A DNA stretch of 64,000 nucleotides from Bos javanicus (taxonomy: Eukaryota > Chordata > Mammalia > Artiodactyla > Bovidae): contig NC_083878.1 in the NCBI RefSeq assembly GCF_032452875.1, positions 38,951,878 to 39,015,877 on the forward strand, read 5' to 3'. Numbering within the stretch: the stretch's first letter is position 1; each line of letters begins with the position of its first letter. Below the pieces are notes generated by a model. The model did not search any database. It had not been told where the DNA came from and was given only the letters and a program-made list of their open reading frames with translations. The translations under genes were made by a program, and so were the position numbers. This document shows, piece after piece, positions 36,476 to 47,324 of the stretch.

Positions 36476-37797
36476 TTCAGTTCATTTCAATTCAGTTGTT
36501 CAGTCATGTCTAACTCTCTGCAACCCCATGAACCACAGCACACCAGAACTCCCTATCCATCACCAACTCCTGGAATCTACCCAAACCCATGTCCATCGAG
36601 TCAGTGATGTCATCCAACCATCTCATCCCCTGTCGTCCCCTTCTCCTCCTGCCCGCAATTTTCCCAGCATCAGGGTCTTTTCAAATGAGTCACCTCTTCG
36701 CATCAGGTGGACAAAGTATTGGAGTTTCAGCTTCAACATCATTCCTTCCAATGAACACCCAGGACTGACTTCCTTTAGGATGGACTGGTTGGATCTCCTT
36801 GCAGTCCAAGGGATTCTCAAGAGTCTTCTCTAACACCACAGTTCAAAAGCATCAATTCTTCTGCACTCAGCTTTCTTTATAGTCCAACTCTCACATCCAT
36901 ACATGAGTACTGGAAAAACCATAGCCTCGACTAGATGGACCTTTGTTGGCAAACTAATGTCTCTGCTTTTGAATATGCTATCTAGGTTGGTCATAACTTT
37001 CCTTCCAAGGAGTAAGTGTCTTTTAATTTCATGGCTGCAGTAACCATCTGCAGTGATTTTGGAGCCCAGAAAAATAAAGTCAGCCACTGTTTCCACTGTT
37101 TTCCCATCTATTTGCCATGAAGTGATGGGATTGGATGCCATGATCTTCGTTTTCTGAATGTTGAGCTTCAAGCCAACTTTTTCACTCTCCTCTTTCACTT
37201 TCATCAAGATGCTCTTTAGTTCTTCTTCACTTTCTGCCATAAAGGTGGTGTCATCTGCATCCTGAGGTAATTGATATTTCTCCTGGTAATCTTGATTCCA
37301 GCTTATGCTTCCTCCAGTCCAGCAATTCTCATGATGTACTCTGCATATAAGTTAAATAAGCAGGGTGACAATACACAGCCTTGACATACTCCTTTTCCTA
37401 TTTGGAACCAGTCTGTTATTCCATGTCCAGTTCTAACTGTTGCTTTCTGACCTGCATATAGGTTTCTCAAGAGGCAGATCAGGTAGTCTGGTATTCCCAT
37501 CTCTTTCAGAATTGTCCACAGTTTATTGTGGTCCACACAGTCAAAGGCTTTAGCATAGTCAATAAAGCAGAAATAGACGTTTTTCTGGAATTCTCTTGCT
37601 GTTTCAATGATCCAGTGGATGTTGGCAATTTGACCTCTGGTTCCTCTGCCTTTTCTAAAACCAGCTTGAATATCTGGAAGTTCACAGTTCATGTATTGCT
37701 GAAGCCTGGCTTGAAGAATTTTGAGCATTACTTTACTAGCGTGTGAGATGAATGCAATTGTGAGGTAGTTTGAGCATTCTTTGGCATTGCCTTTCGT
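36476..37797 (-). mobile_element. BovB nested head-on inside another BovB
   Basis: Reversed BovB from the TTCAGTTCATTTCAATTCAG end back to the RT fingers (GGCATTGCCTTTC). Minus-strand frames at 36830-37240 (MAESEEELKSILMKVKEESE to the C-terminal region) and 37303-37728 (GFRKGRGTRGQIANIHW, FIDYAKAFDCVDHNKLW, PCLFNLYAEYIM) are fairly long. The YADD region lies in the gap at about 37245-37300, where one base is missing (GTGTCATCTGCATCCTGAGG). The outer BovB linker is interrupted at ACCATTCAG / GACCTAAATC. Confidence 0.9.
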
Positions 37798-38403
37798 TGA
37801 CCTAAATCACATCCCTTATGATTATACAGTGGTTATGATTATACAGTGGGGTAGATGAGCAGATTCAAGGGGTTAGATCTGGTAGACAGAGTCCCTGAAG
37901 AACTATGGACAGAAGTTCGTTATATTGTACAGGAAGCAGTGACCAAAACCACTTCAAAGAAAAAGAAGTGCAAGAATGCAAAGCAGTTGTCTGAGAAAAT
38001 GTTACAAATAGTTGAGAAAAGAAGAAAAGTGAAAGGCAAAGGAGAAAGGAAAAGATATACCCAACTGAATGCAGAGTTCAAGAGATTAGAAGGGAGAGAT
38101 AATAAATCCTTCTTAAGTGCACAATGCAAAGAAAGAGAGGAAAACAACAGTATGGGAAAGACTAGAGATCTCTTCAAGAAAACTAGAGATATCAAGGGAA
38201 CACTCCATCCAAAAATGGGCACAATATAGGATAGAAATGGCAAGAACAGAACAGAAGTAGAAGATATTAAGAAGAGGTGGCAAAATACACAGAAAACTAT
38301 ACAAAAAAGGTCTTAATGACCCATATAACCACAATGGCATGGAACTCACCTAGAGCCAGACATCTTGGAGTGTGAAGTCAAGTGGGCCTTAGGAAGCATT
38401 GTA

Positions 38404-38602
38404 CTTGTATGTGTGAAAGTTGCTCAGTAGTGTCTGACTCTTTGCAACCCTATGTACTCCATGTTCATAGAATTCTCTAGACCTAAATACTAGAGTGGGT
38501 AGGCTTTCCCTTCTCAAGGGGATCTTCCCAAACCAGGGATCAAACCCAGGTCTCTCACATTGCAGGTGGATTCTTTACCAGCTGAACCACCAGGGAAGCC
38601 CA
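38404..38602 (-). mobile_element. Bov-tA SINE, minus strand, with TSD
   Basis: GTGAAAGTTGCTCAGTAGTG to ACCACCAGGGAAGCCC, with the complete reversed tRNA head. AGGAAGCATTGTA (38391-38403) and AGGAGGCATTTCTA (38603-38616) flank it within the RT region of the outer BovB. Confidence 0.92.
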
Positions 38603-40166
38603 AGGAGGCATTTCTATGAACAAATCTAGTGGAGGTGATGGAATTCCAGCTGAGATATTTCAAATCCTAAAAGATGATGCTGTGAAAGTGCTGCGTTCAA
38701 TATGTCAACAAATTTGGAAAACTCAGCAGTGGTCACAGGACTGGAAAAGATCAGTTGGCCTTCCAATCCCAAAGAAAGGCAATGCTAAAGAATGTTCAAA
38801 CTACCATACAGTTGCACTCATCTCACATGCTATCAAGTTAATGCTCAAAATTCTTCAAGCTAGGCTTCAACAGTATGTGAACCAAGAATTTCCAGATGTA
38901 CAGGCTAGACTTAGAAAAAGCAGAGGATTGTGGAAAAGCAAGGGGATTCCAGAAAAATATCTACTCTGCTTCAATGACTATGCTAAAGACTTTACTGTGT
39001 GGATCACAACAAACTGGAAAATTCTCAAAGAGATGGGAATAGCAGAACACACTACCTGTCTCCTGAGACATCTGTATGCAGGACAAGAAGCAACAGTTAG
39101 AACTGGACATGGAACAACAGACTTTGGGAAAGTCTGTACAACAGTACTTCGGGAAAGGAGTATGTCAAGGCTGTATATTGTCACCCTGCTTATTTAACTT
39201 ATATGCAGACTACATCATGTGAAATGCTAGGCTGGATGAATCTGAAAGCTGGAATTAAGATTGCTGGGAGAAATATAAACAACCTCAGATATGCAAATGA
39301 TACCACTCTAATGGCAGAAAGTTGAAGAAGAACCAAGAGATTCTTTATAAGAGTGAAAATCTTGCTTAAAACTCAACATTCAAAAAACTAAGATCATGGC
39401 ATCTGGTCCCATCACTTCATGATGAATAGTTGTGGTAAAAGTGGAAACAGTGACAGATTTTATTTTCTTGGGCGCAAAAATCACTGTGGATAGTGACTGT
39501 AGCCACGAAATTAAAAGACACTTGCTCCTTGGAAGAAAAGCTGTAACAAACCTAGACAGCGTATTGAAAAGCAGAGACATCATTTTGCTGACAGAAGTCC
39601 ATATAGTCAAAGCTATGGTTATCCAATAGTCACGTATGGATGTGAGAGTTGGACCATAAAGACGGCTCAGTGCTGAAGTATTGATGCTTTCCTATCATGG
39701 TGCTGTAGAAGACTCTTGAGAGTCCCTTGGATAGCAAGAAGATCAAACCAGTGAAACCTAAAGGAGATCAACCCTGAATGTCCATTGAAAGGACTGATGC
39801 TGAAGCTCCAATATTTTGGCCACCTTATCTGAAGAGCTGACTTATTGGAAAAGACCCTGATGCTGGGAAAGATTGCAGGCAGGAGTAGAAGGGGGTAACA
39901 GAGGATGAGATGAGTGCATGGTATCACCAACTCAATGGACATAACTTTGAGCAAACTGCGGGCTATAGTGAAGGAAAGGGAAGCCTGGCATGCTGCAGTC
40001 CATGGGGTCACAAAAAGTTGCATACAACTTAGGCACTGAACAAGAACCACAGCAGACTCACATCAGATCTAAAGACAAACATAGAATGAAAGTGAGAAGA
40101 TAGAAGGAGGTATTTTAAGAGATATTTCTTTTTAGAAATCAAAATAAAGCCATGGTAAGAATATTT

Positions 40167-40538
40167 GATGCTTTTGAACTCTGGTGCTGGAGAAGACTCT
40201 TGAGAGTCCCTTGGACTGCAAGGAGATCCAACCAGTCCATCCTAAAGGAGAGCAGTCCTGGGTGTTCATTAGAAGGACTGATGCTGAGGCTGAAACTCCA
40301 ATACTCTGGCTACCTTATGCGAAGAGTTGATTCATTGGAAAAGACCCTGATGCTGGGAGGGATTGGGGGCAGAAGGAGAAGGGGATTACAGAGGATGAGA
40401 TGGCTGGATGGCATCACCGACTCAATGCACATGAGTTTGGGTGAACTCTGGGAGTTGGTGATGGATAGGGAGGCCTGGCGTGCTGTGATTCATGGGGTTG
40501 CAAAGAGTTGGACACGACTGAGTGACTGAACTGAACTG
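40167..40538 (+). mobile_element. BovB 3'-terminal copy (ART2-like) with TSD
   Basis: GATGCTTTTGAACTCTGGTG to the CTGAACTG tail, little diverged. AAGAATATTT (40157-40166) and AAGAATACTT (40539-40548) are a 9/10 TSD in the endonuclease region of L1-I. Confidence 0.92.
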
Positions 40539-40705
40539 AAGAATACTTATATCAGACAAAACAGACTTTAAAATATTGTCACAAATAACAATGAATGACA
40601 TTACATAGTGATCGAGGGATCAACTCAAGAAGATACAACAACTGTAAATATATAATGCACCCAACATAAGAGCACCTAAATACAGAAATTAAATAGTAAC
40701 AGATA

Positions 40706-40833
40706 ATTGACTGGAGGATTTTTGCAGAAGCTATGGCCTGTGGCCAGCAATTTGTTACATAAGTGTATATTGAAATGTCTCTAGTCAATAAGGTTTGGAT
40801 AACAAAAAATGTATTAATATGTCTCCATTAATA
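40706..40833. mobile_element. Unrecognised 128-bp insertion with TSD
   Basis: The L1-I endonuclease sequence is interrupted by 128 bases that match no element I recognise. AAATAGTAACAGATA (40691-40705) and AAATGTTAATAGACA (40834-40848) match 11/15 and both fit the same block of L1, so they look like an aged TSD. The insert contains GCTATGGCCTGTGGCCAGC and an A-rich right part. It could be a retrocopied small RNA, a SINE fragment or part of a decayed transposon. Confidence 0.5.
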
Positions 40834-40848
40834 AAATGTTAATAGACA

Positions 40849-41225
40849 TAAAGGAAGAAATTGACAGTAACATAATTGTAAGGGGCACCCTGCTTACATC
40901 ATGTACAGATCATCTAGACAGAAAATCAATATGGAACTGGCCTTCAATGACACATGAGACCAGATGGGCTTCAATATACATAGATAGAATATTCTATCCA
41001 ACACCAGCAGAATATACATTCTATTCAAAAGGACATGGAATATTCCCCAGGATAGATAACATGTTAGGTCACAAAAGAAAACTCAATCAATTTGAGAAAA
41101 TTGAAATCATATCAAGCAACTTTTCTGACCAAAATGCTATCAAACTAGAAATCAACTATAAGAAAAAGCTGCAAAATAAAGTAGACACTAAATATTATGT
41201 TCCTAAACAACTAATGAATCTCTGA
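40849..41225 (+). pseudogene. L1-I ORF2 endonuclease C-terminal half, inactivated
   Basis: The longest open stretch of L1-I. It shows the endonuclease signatures YTFYSKGHGIFPRIDNMLGH (family HGTFSRIDHILGH, catalytic Asp kept, partner His replaced by Asn) and SDQNAIKLEI (family SDHNA; the catalytic His is replaced by Gln). Loss of that His would abolish nicking even if the frame were intact. The frame ends at 41225, before the linker. Confidence 0.75.
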
Positions 41226-44200
41226 AAGAAGTACAAAAAATACTTAGAGAGAACTGGTAATGCAAACAGAACAATTCAAAATCTATGAGACACAGCAAAA
41301 TAGTTCTAAGTAGGTGGTTGATAGTTATATGAGTTTACCTCAGGAAACAAGGATATCTCAAACAAACAACCTAACTTTACACCTAAAGGAGCTGGAAAAA
41401 GAAGAACAAACAAAATCTAAAGTTAGTAGAAGGAAAGAAATCATAAAGATCAGAAATAAATGAAGCAGCGACTAAAAAAAATAAATAAATAAAAAATAAA
41501 TAAAAAGATCAATGAAACTAAAAGGTGGTTCTGTGAAAAGATAAACAAAACTGATTAATCTTCAGCCAGACTCATCAAGAAAAAATTAGAGAAGGCTCAA
41601 ATCAATAAGATAAAAAAATGAGAAAGGAGAAGTCAAAACTAACACCACAGATATACAGAGGCTCATAAGAGACTATTACAAACAAATACATGTAAATAAA
41701 ATCGACAGTCTAGAAGAAATGGACAAATTCTTAGAAATGAACAATCTTCGAATACTATCAGGAAGAAATAGAAAATATGAACAGATTAATGACCAATAAT
41801 GAAATTTAATCAGTAGTAAAAAGTCTCCCAACAAACAAAAGTCTAGGATTATATGGTTTCACAGATGATTCCTACCAAGCATTTAAAGAGTTAACACCTA
41901 ACTTCCACAAACTATTCTAAACATTTGCAGAGGTAGGAACTCATCCAAATTCATTCTCCAAGGTCAGTATCATCCTCATACCAAAACCAGATAATGATAT
42001 TACAAAGAAGAAAATTACAAGTCAATATCACTAATGGAGATAGATACAAAAATCTTCAACAAAGTATTAACAAATCAAATCCAACAGTATGTTAAATTGA
42101 TCATACCCCATGATTAAGTGGGATCTATACCAGGGATGCAAGGGTTTTCAATATTCACAAAAAAATCAATGTGATACACCACATCAACAAATTGAAGAAC
42201 AAACACCATATGATCATTTCAATAGATGCAGAAAAAGCTTTACACAAAATGTAACATTTCCTGGATAAAAATTATCCAGGAAATGGGCATAAAGGGCACA
42301 TCTCAACATGATAAAAACTTTATCTGACAAACTCTCTGCAAACATCATACTCAATGGTGAGAAGCTGAAAGTGTTTCATATAAGATCAGGGACAAGACCA
42401 TGATGTCCACTCTTGTCACGTTTACTCAACGTTGTACTGGCCATCTGTCCTAGTCACAGCAGTAAGAAATAAAAATTCTAAATTGGAAAAGAAGAAATAA
42501 AGCTGTCTCTGTTTGTAGAAGACATAATATTATACATAGAAAATTCTAAAGATGCTAACAGAAAACTACTGAAGATCATCAATAAATTTACAGAGTACAA
42601 AATACACAGAAACCTGTTGAATTTCTGTACACTAGCAATGAACTGTCAAAGAAATTAAGGAAACAATTTTCTTTATAATTGCATTAAGAGCAATAAAATA
42701 CTTGGAATTGCCTAAGGAGGCAAAGGACCTGTACTCCAAAAACTATAAGACATTGGTGAAAAAAAAACAATTGAAGATGACACAAACAGATGGAAAGATA
42801 TAGCATTTTCATGGATTAGAAGAATTACATTGTCAATACCACTGGTATTTTTCACAGAACTAGAATAATTTTAAAATTTGTGTGGAAACATAAGATCTCT
42901 GGCAGTCAATAAAATCTTGTGAAAGAAGAACAGAGATGGAGGAAATATGCTCTTTAACTTTAGACTGTATTACAAGCTTACAGTAATCAAAACAGTATTA
43001 TACAGGCATAAAATAGACACATAGCTCAATGGAACAGACTACAGAGTCAGAAATAAACCCATTCACTTATGGTCAATTAACCTATGACAAAGGTGATAAG
43101 AATATACAATGGCAAAATGACAGTCTCTTCAATAAGTGGCGCTGGGAAGATCAAATAGCTACAAGGAAAAGAATGAAACATCTTCTAACACTATAGCAAG
43201 CAAACTCAAAGCAGATTAAAGAACTAAATTTAAGACCCAAAACTCTGAGAAGAAAAAATAGGCGGAATACTCTTTCACATAAATTGTAGCAATATTTTGT
43301 CTGTCTCCTAAGGCAAAAGGAAACAAAAACAAAAACACATAGGGGACCTATGGACAACAAAGGAAACCACTGCAAAGTAAAAGACAATCTACTGAATGGG
43401 AGGAAATATTTGCAAATGATATAACTGATAATGGATTAATATCCAAGATATACAAAGAGTACATAGACCTCAACAACCAAAAATACAAAACAAGCAGATC
43501 AAAAAACGTGCAGAAAACATGAATAGACGTTTCTCCAAAAATGACTTACAGATGGCAAATAGGCACACAAAATGATGCTCAGCATCGTTAATCAGAGAAA
43601 TGCAAATTAAAACTACAAAGACATCACATCACACTGGTCAGAATGGCTACCATCAAAAAGAACACAAATAAATGTTGGCAAGGATGTGGAGCAGAAGGAA
43701 CCTTCCTATACTGTTGTTGGGAATGTATACTGGCATAGCCACTGTTGAAAACAGTATAGAGGTTTCTAAAAAATCTAAAAATATAACTAATACCTGGTCC
43801 AGCAATTCCAAACCTAGGTATGTATCTGAAAAAAACACTAGTTTGAAAAGATGCATGCACACCTATGTTCATAGCAGAATTATTTACAATCAACAATTTA
43901 TGGATGTATCCTAAGTGTTCATCGGTGGATAAATGGATAAAGAATGGATACACACACATGATGGAATACTACACAGTCATAAGAAAGATAAAAATTTTGC
44001 CATTTGCATCAACGTGGATGAACTTGGACGTCTATAATGCCAAGTGAAATAAGTCAGAAATGGAATCTAATACGTAAAAGTAACTGATGAGTACAACACA
44101 AATAAAACAGATCTAGAGAACAAAACTAGTGGCTGTAAGTGGGAAGAGGGAAGGGAGAGGGGCAAGAGAACAATGGGGCATGAATGTACAAATTATCATG

Positions 44201-44345
44201 TGTAAAATAAGCTACAAGAAAATATTGTACAATACAGGGGGTATATCCAATATTTTACAACTATAAATGGAATATAATCTTTAATTGTGAATATCTATGT
44301 TGTACACTATGCTGTATACTATGCTGTACACTATGTACTATGGTG
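41226..44345 (+). pseudogene. L1-I ORF2 linker, RT and C-terminal remnant
   Basis: Collinear with ORF2 without large deletions: linker (41400-41700), RT fingers (AACAAACAAAAGTCTAGGAT, about 41830), palm (ATAGATGCAGAAAAAGCTTT at 42221), the catalytic area at about 42513 reading TTTGTAGAAGACATAATATT (family FADD; Ala-Asp replaced by Val-Glu, second Asp kept), post-palm and C-terminal zinc-knuckle area (about 43600-43720). Stops in all frames every few tens of codons. Confidence 0.75.
44301..44345. repeat. 12-bp tandem repeat in an L1 tail
   Basis: TGTACACTATGC, TGTATACTATGC and TGTACACTATGT stand in a row, followed by a partial unit. They lie in the 3' part of L1-I just before a BovB fragment. 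Confidence 0.8.
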
Positions 44346-44811
44346 CACATTAGAAAAGACCCTGATGCTGGGAAAGATAGAAGGCAAAAGGAGAAGAGGG
44401 CAGACAGGGTGAAGTGATTAGATGGCATCACCGACTCAATGGACATGAATTTGAGTAAACTGCGGAGAAGGCAATGGCACCCCACTCCAGTACTCTTGTC
44501 TGGAAAATCCCATGGACGGAGGAGCCTGGTAGGCGGCAGTCCATGGGGTCGCACAGAGTCGGACACGACTGAGCGAGCGACTTCACTTTCACTTTTCACT
44601 TTCATGCATTGGAGAAGGAAATGGCAACCCACTCTAGTGTTCTTGCCTGGAGAATCCCAGGGACGGGGGAGCCTGGTGGGCTGCCATCTATGGGGTTGCA
44701 CAGAGTCGGACACGACTAAAGTGACTCAGCAGCAGCAGCAGAAGATAGTGAAGAACAGGGAAGCCTGGATACTGCAGTGCATGGGGTTGCAAAGAGTCAG
44801 ACATGAACAAC
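44346..44811 (+). mobile_element. BovB 3' fragment interrupted by a BovA2
   Basis: BovB sequence from AGAAAAGACCCTGATGCTGG to CAAAGAGTCAGACATGAACA, split by a minus-strand BovA2 at 44465-44741. L1-I tail sequence (TTATACACTTGAAACTTA) follows, so it is nested in L1-I. Confidence 0.88.
44465..44741 (-). mobile_element. BovA2 SINE, minus strand
   Basis: Complete reversed dimer ending in CAGCAGCAGCAGC, very little diverged; it breaks the BovB between AAACTGCGG and AGAAGATAGTG. Confidence 0.93.
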
Positions 44812-44876
44812 AAATGTTATACACTTGAAACTTATTTAATATTGTATATCAACTATCCCTCCAAAAAGCCTTCTTA

Positions 44877-45171
44877 CCCTGAAACTACTATAATCTACTT
44901 ATTCTAAGCATTTTTAAAATGGTATTATTTATATGTGTATCTAATCAGTTATAATTTTTATGTTTTATAGGATAGGAATCAAGTTTTTTTCTCTATTATA
45001 TTCCAGAATCAATTAGTGAATAGTCCATCCTTCTGCACTTATTTTTATTTTCACTTGTTTAAGTTTATAAATATATACAAGTGTGTATGCACACCCATGC
45101 ATCTGTGTTTTTAGATCTCTTCTGGTTCATTGATTTTTTTAATGCCAATATTTCATTTTTGGTTTGAATAC
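44877..45171. other. A/T-rich single-copy gap
   Basis: No gene or element recognised. It has the texture of a decayed L1 but no block is diagnostic. Confidence 0.4.
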
Positions 45172-45529
45172 TGGTTCCTGCACAAGGAGGGAAAGGAAAG
45201 ATGGAAGAAAGAGGCAGGCCACTCTAGATTGATAGGTGCTATTTAACAGTTATGGAAATTAATGAGGCTTGTTTTGTGCAGTCGCAAGATGAGAAGATCT
45301 TTGCACCAGCCTGCCTTAACCTTAAAAGTTCATAAAGAGGCCATGATGAGATTCAGTCAAGTATACCATCCCGATGGTCTCAACATATTGTTCTCTCAAG
45401 GCCACAGCTTTGAAAATAGCTCCCACTGTGGATAAAGTGAGCAGAACATTCATTTGAAGGACAGGCGAGGTTGTGAGGAGCCTCCATTTGCCTGGGTCCA
45501 AATTATGGGTCAAGCAGCAGTCATGTCCA
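45172..45529 (-). mobile_element. LTR copy A of an ERVL-like element
   Basis: The segment begins TGGTTCCTGCACAAGG, which is a CA terminus on the minus strand. It shares several collinear blocks with the sequence at 47982-48193 plus 52523-52679: GATGGAAGAAA, AGGCAG/AGGCCACTC, ATGAGGCTTGT, ATAGAGGCC-like, TTGAAAATRGCTCC, AAAGGACAGG and TTGCCTGGGT. Two collinear copies about 2.5 kb apart in the same orientation are what a provirus leaves. The family assignment (ERVL-like) is by general resemblance only; ends are approximate. Confidence 0.5.
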
Positions 45530-45695
45530 GTGGAAGACCTTCTTCAGTGTGCCTCATAACTTATAGACACCCCGAGAGGTCAGCAAGGACTTCTACTAGC
45601 ATGGAAATGGCTCGTTTGGTGGCTATCTGGCTGCAGTAGAGGCAGATACCACAATAGCAACAGAAGTGAATGCAAGAAAAACCACATATGAAGAT

Positions 45696-46440
45696 CAGTT
45701 CAGTTGAGTTCAGTTGTTCAGTCATGTCCAACTCTTTGAGACCCCATGAACTGCAGCACACCAGGCCTCCCTATCCATCACCAACTCCCAGAGTCCATCT
45801 AAATCCATGTCCATTGAGTCGGTGATGCCATCCAACCATCTCATCCCCTGTTGTCCCCTTCTCCTCTTGCCCTCAATCTTTCCCAGCATCAGGGTCTTTT
45901 CAGATGAGTCAGCTCTTCTCATCAGGTGGCCAAAGTATTGGAGTTCCAGCTTCAACATCAGTCCTTCCAATGAACACCCAGGACTGATTTCCTTTAGGAT
46001 GGACTGGTTGGATCTCCTTACAGTCCAAGGGACTCTCAAGAGTCTTCTCCAACACCACAGTTCAAAAGCATCAATTCTTTGGCACTCACCTTTCTTTATA
46101 GTCCAACTCTCATGTCCATACATGACCACGAGAAAAACCATAGCCTTGACTTGATGGACCTTTGCTGACAAAATGATGTCTCTGCTTTTTAATATGCTGT
46201 CTAGGTTGGTCATAACTTTCCTTCCCAGGAGTAACTGTCTTTTAATTTCATGGCTGCAGTCACCATCTGCAGTGATTTTGGAGCCCCCAAAAATAGTCAG
46301 CCACTGTTTCCCCATCTATTTGCCATGAAGTGATGGGACCGATTGCCATGATCTTAGTTTTCTGAATGTTGAGATTTAAGCCAACTTTTTCACTCTCCTC
46401 TTTCACTTTTATCAAGAGGCTCTATAGTTCTTCTTCACCA
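45696..46440 (-). mobile_element. BovB 3' part, minus strand
   Basis: Reversed BovB from the GTTGAGTTCAGTTGTTCAG end to about the RT palm (TCTATAGTTCTTCTTCACC). The minus-strand frame at 45722-46315 is open for nearly 200 codons through the thumb and C-terminal region (MRWLDGITDSMDMDLDGLW), so decay is light. Confidence 0.9.
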
Positions 46441-46551
46441 ATACCTAAAAGAAGTAACACATTTTTTTTTTCCACCAAGAGCCAAACCACCAATTTATTA
46501 AGTCCTTTGACTGGGAATTGGATCAGTTTGGGTGTTCACTTAAGTCTTTAT

Positions 46552-46943
46552 AAAGAAGGCTGAGTGTGGAAGAAATGATGCTTTTGAATTTTGGTGCTGG
46601 AGAATACACTTGAGAGTCCCTTGGACTGCAAGGAAATCAAACCAGTCAATCCTAAAGGAAGTCTACCCTGAGTATTCACTGGAAGGACTGATAACTGAAG
46701 CTCCAATACTTTGGCCATCTGATGCGAAGAGCCAACTCATTGGAAAATACCCTGATGGTGGGAAAGATTGAAGGCAGGAAGAGAAGGGGATAACAGAGGA
46801 TGAGATGGTTGTATGGCATCACTGACTCAATGGACATGAGTTTGAGAAAACTCAGGGAGAGAGTGAAGGACAGGGAAGCCTGGCATGCTTCAGTGCATGG
46901 GGTCGCAAAGAGTGACGCGACTTAGTGACTAAAGAACAACAAT
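46552..46943 (+). mobile_element. BovB 3' fragment, plus strand
   Basis: From AAGAAGGCTGAGTGTGGAAG to an older-style tail GACTTAGTGACTAAAGAAC. It lies about 110 bases from the oppositely oriented BovB to its left, so the two form an inverted pair. Confidence 0.85.
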
Positions 46944-47245
46944 AACACATCATGACCTTTGAAATGTGATCCCAATCACCATCTAGTAGAGGAGAGTATT
47001 CGTACATGGTACTCAGCTTCTCTAGTCCCTAGTGATGGCAGGCTGGGATAGGCCAGACACGGTGTCCACACAAACTAAGGCACATTTAGAACCTTACTCA
47101 GAGGGACTGGTCTGCCTAATATAATCTGCCAATCCCTTTGTATTGAGAACCTTGGTGGGCAACCTCAGACTCCTTTAATAGTTGCCTTGGCTGTTGTTTA
47201 GAACACACAGAACAAGCTATCATTGCATTAACCAAGTTACTGCAT

Positions 47246-47324
47246 TGGGTTGGCCAAAAAGTTCGTGCAGGGTTTTCCATACGATGTGAAAGTAAAACTC
47301 AAATGAATCTTTTGGCCGGCCCAA
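47246..47324. mobile_element. 79-bp mariner-type terminal-inverted-repeat remnant
   Basis: TTGGGTTGGCCAAAAAGTTC at the left and ATCTTTTGGCCGGCCCAA at the right are imperfect inverted repeats of the mariner family that carries the GGTTGGCCAAAAAG end. TA follows on the right; the left flank is CA, a plausible decay of TA. The centre (GGGTTTTCCATACGATGTG) resembles the family interior. No transposase is present, so this is an internally deleted or MITE copy. Confidence 0.85.

Larger units (their letters stand above)
36283..40048 (+). mobile_element. BovB (end of endonuclease to tail), holding an opposing BovB and a Bov-tA
   Basis: Starts at the end of the endonuclease domain (ACTCTACACATGGACATCAC), continues through the linker (36347-36475 and 37798-38403) and RT (38617-39200) to the tail near 40048. 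The target sequence is repeated: ACAACAGACTCA (35968-35979) and ACAGCAGACTCA (40049-40060). A linker frame survives at 37855-38229. RT pieces include PKKGNAKECSNYHTVALISH; motif A (FNDYAKDFTVW) is mutated and the motif C region reads TATGCAAATGATACCACTC, so YADD has become YAND with loss of the first Asp. A 5'-truncated BovB lies inverted inside it at 36476-37797. Confidence 0.85.
32510..44863 (+). mobile_element. L1-I: full-span ancient L1 bounded by a TSD
   Basis: Flanks AAAAGGCTTCTTA (32497-32509) and AAAAGCCTTCTTA (44864-44876) match 12/13. Between them lie a complete 5'UTR (start AAGATGGTGGAGTAGAAAG), ORF1 remnant (about 34430-35580), ORF2 from its start (about 35850) to its end and the 3' tail. 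Subtracting the later insertions leaves about 7 kb, the expected length of a full L1. Insertions: Bov-tA 32986, a BovB stub 34081, BovA 35584, the L1/BovB chimera 35980, BovB 40167, an unrecognised 128-bp piece 40706, and BovB plus BovA2 at 44346. Every frame is broken; it is not mobile. Confidence 0.85.
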
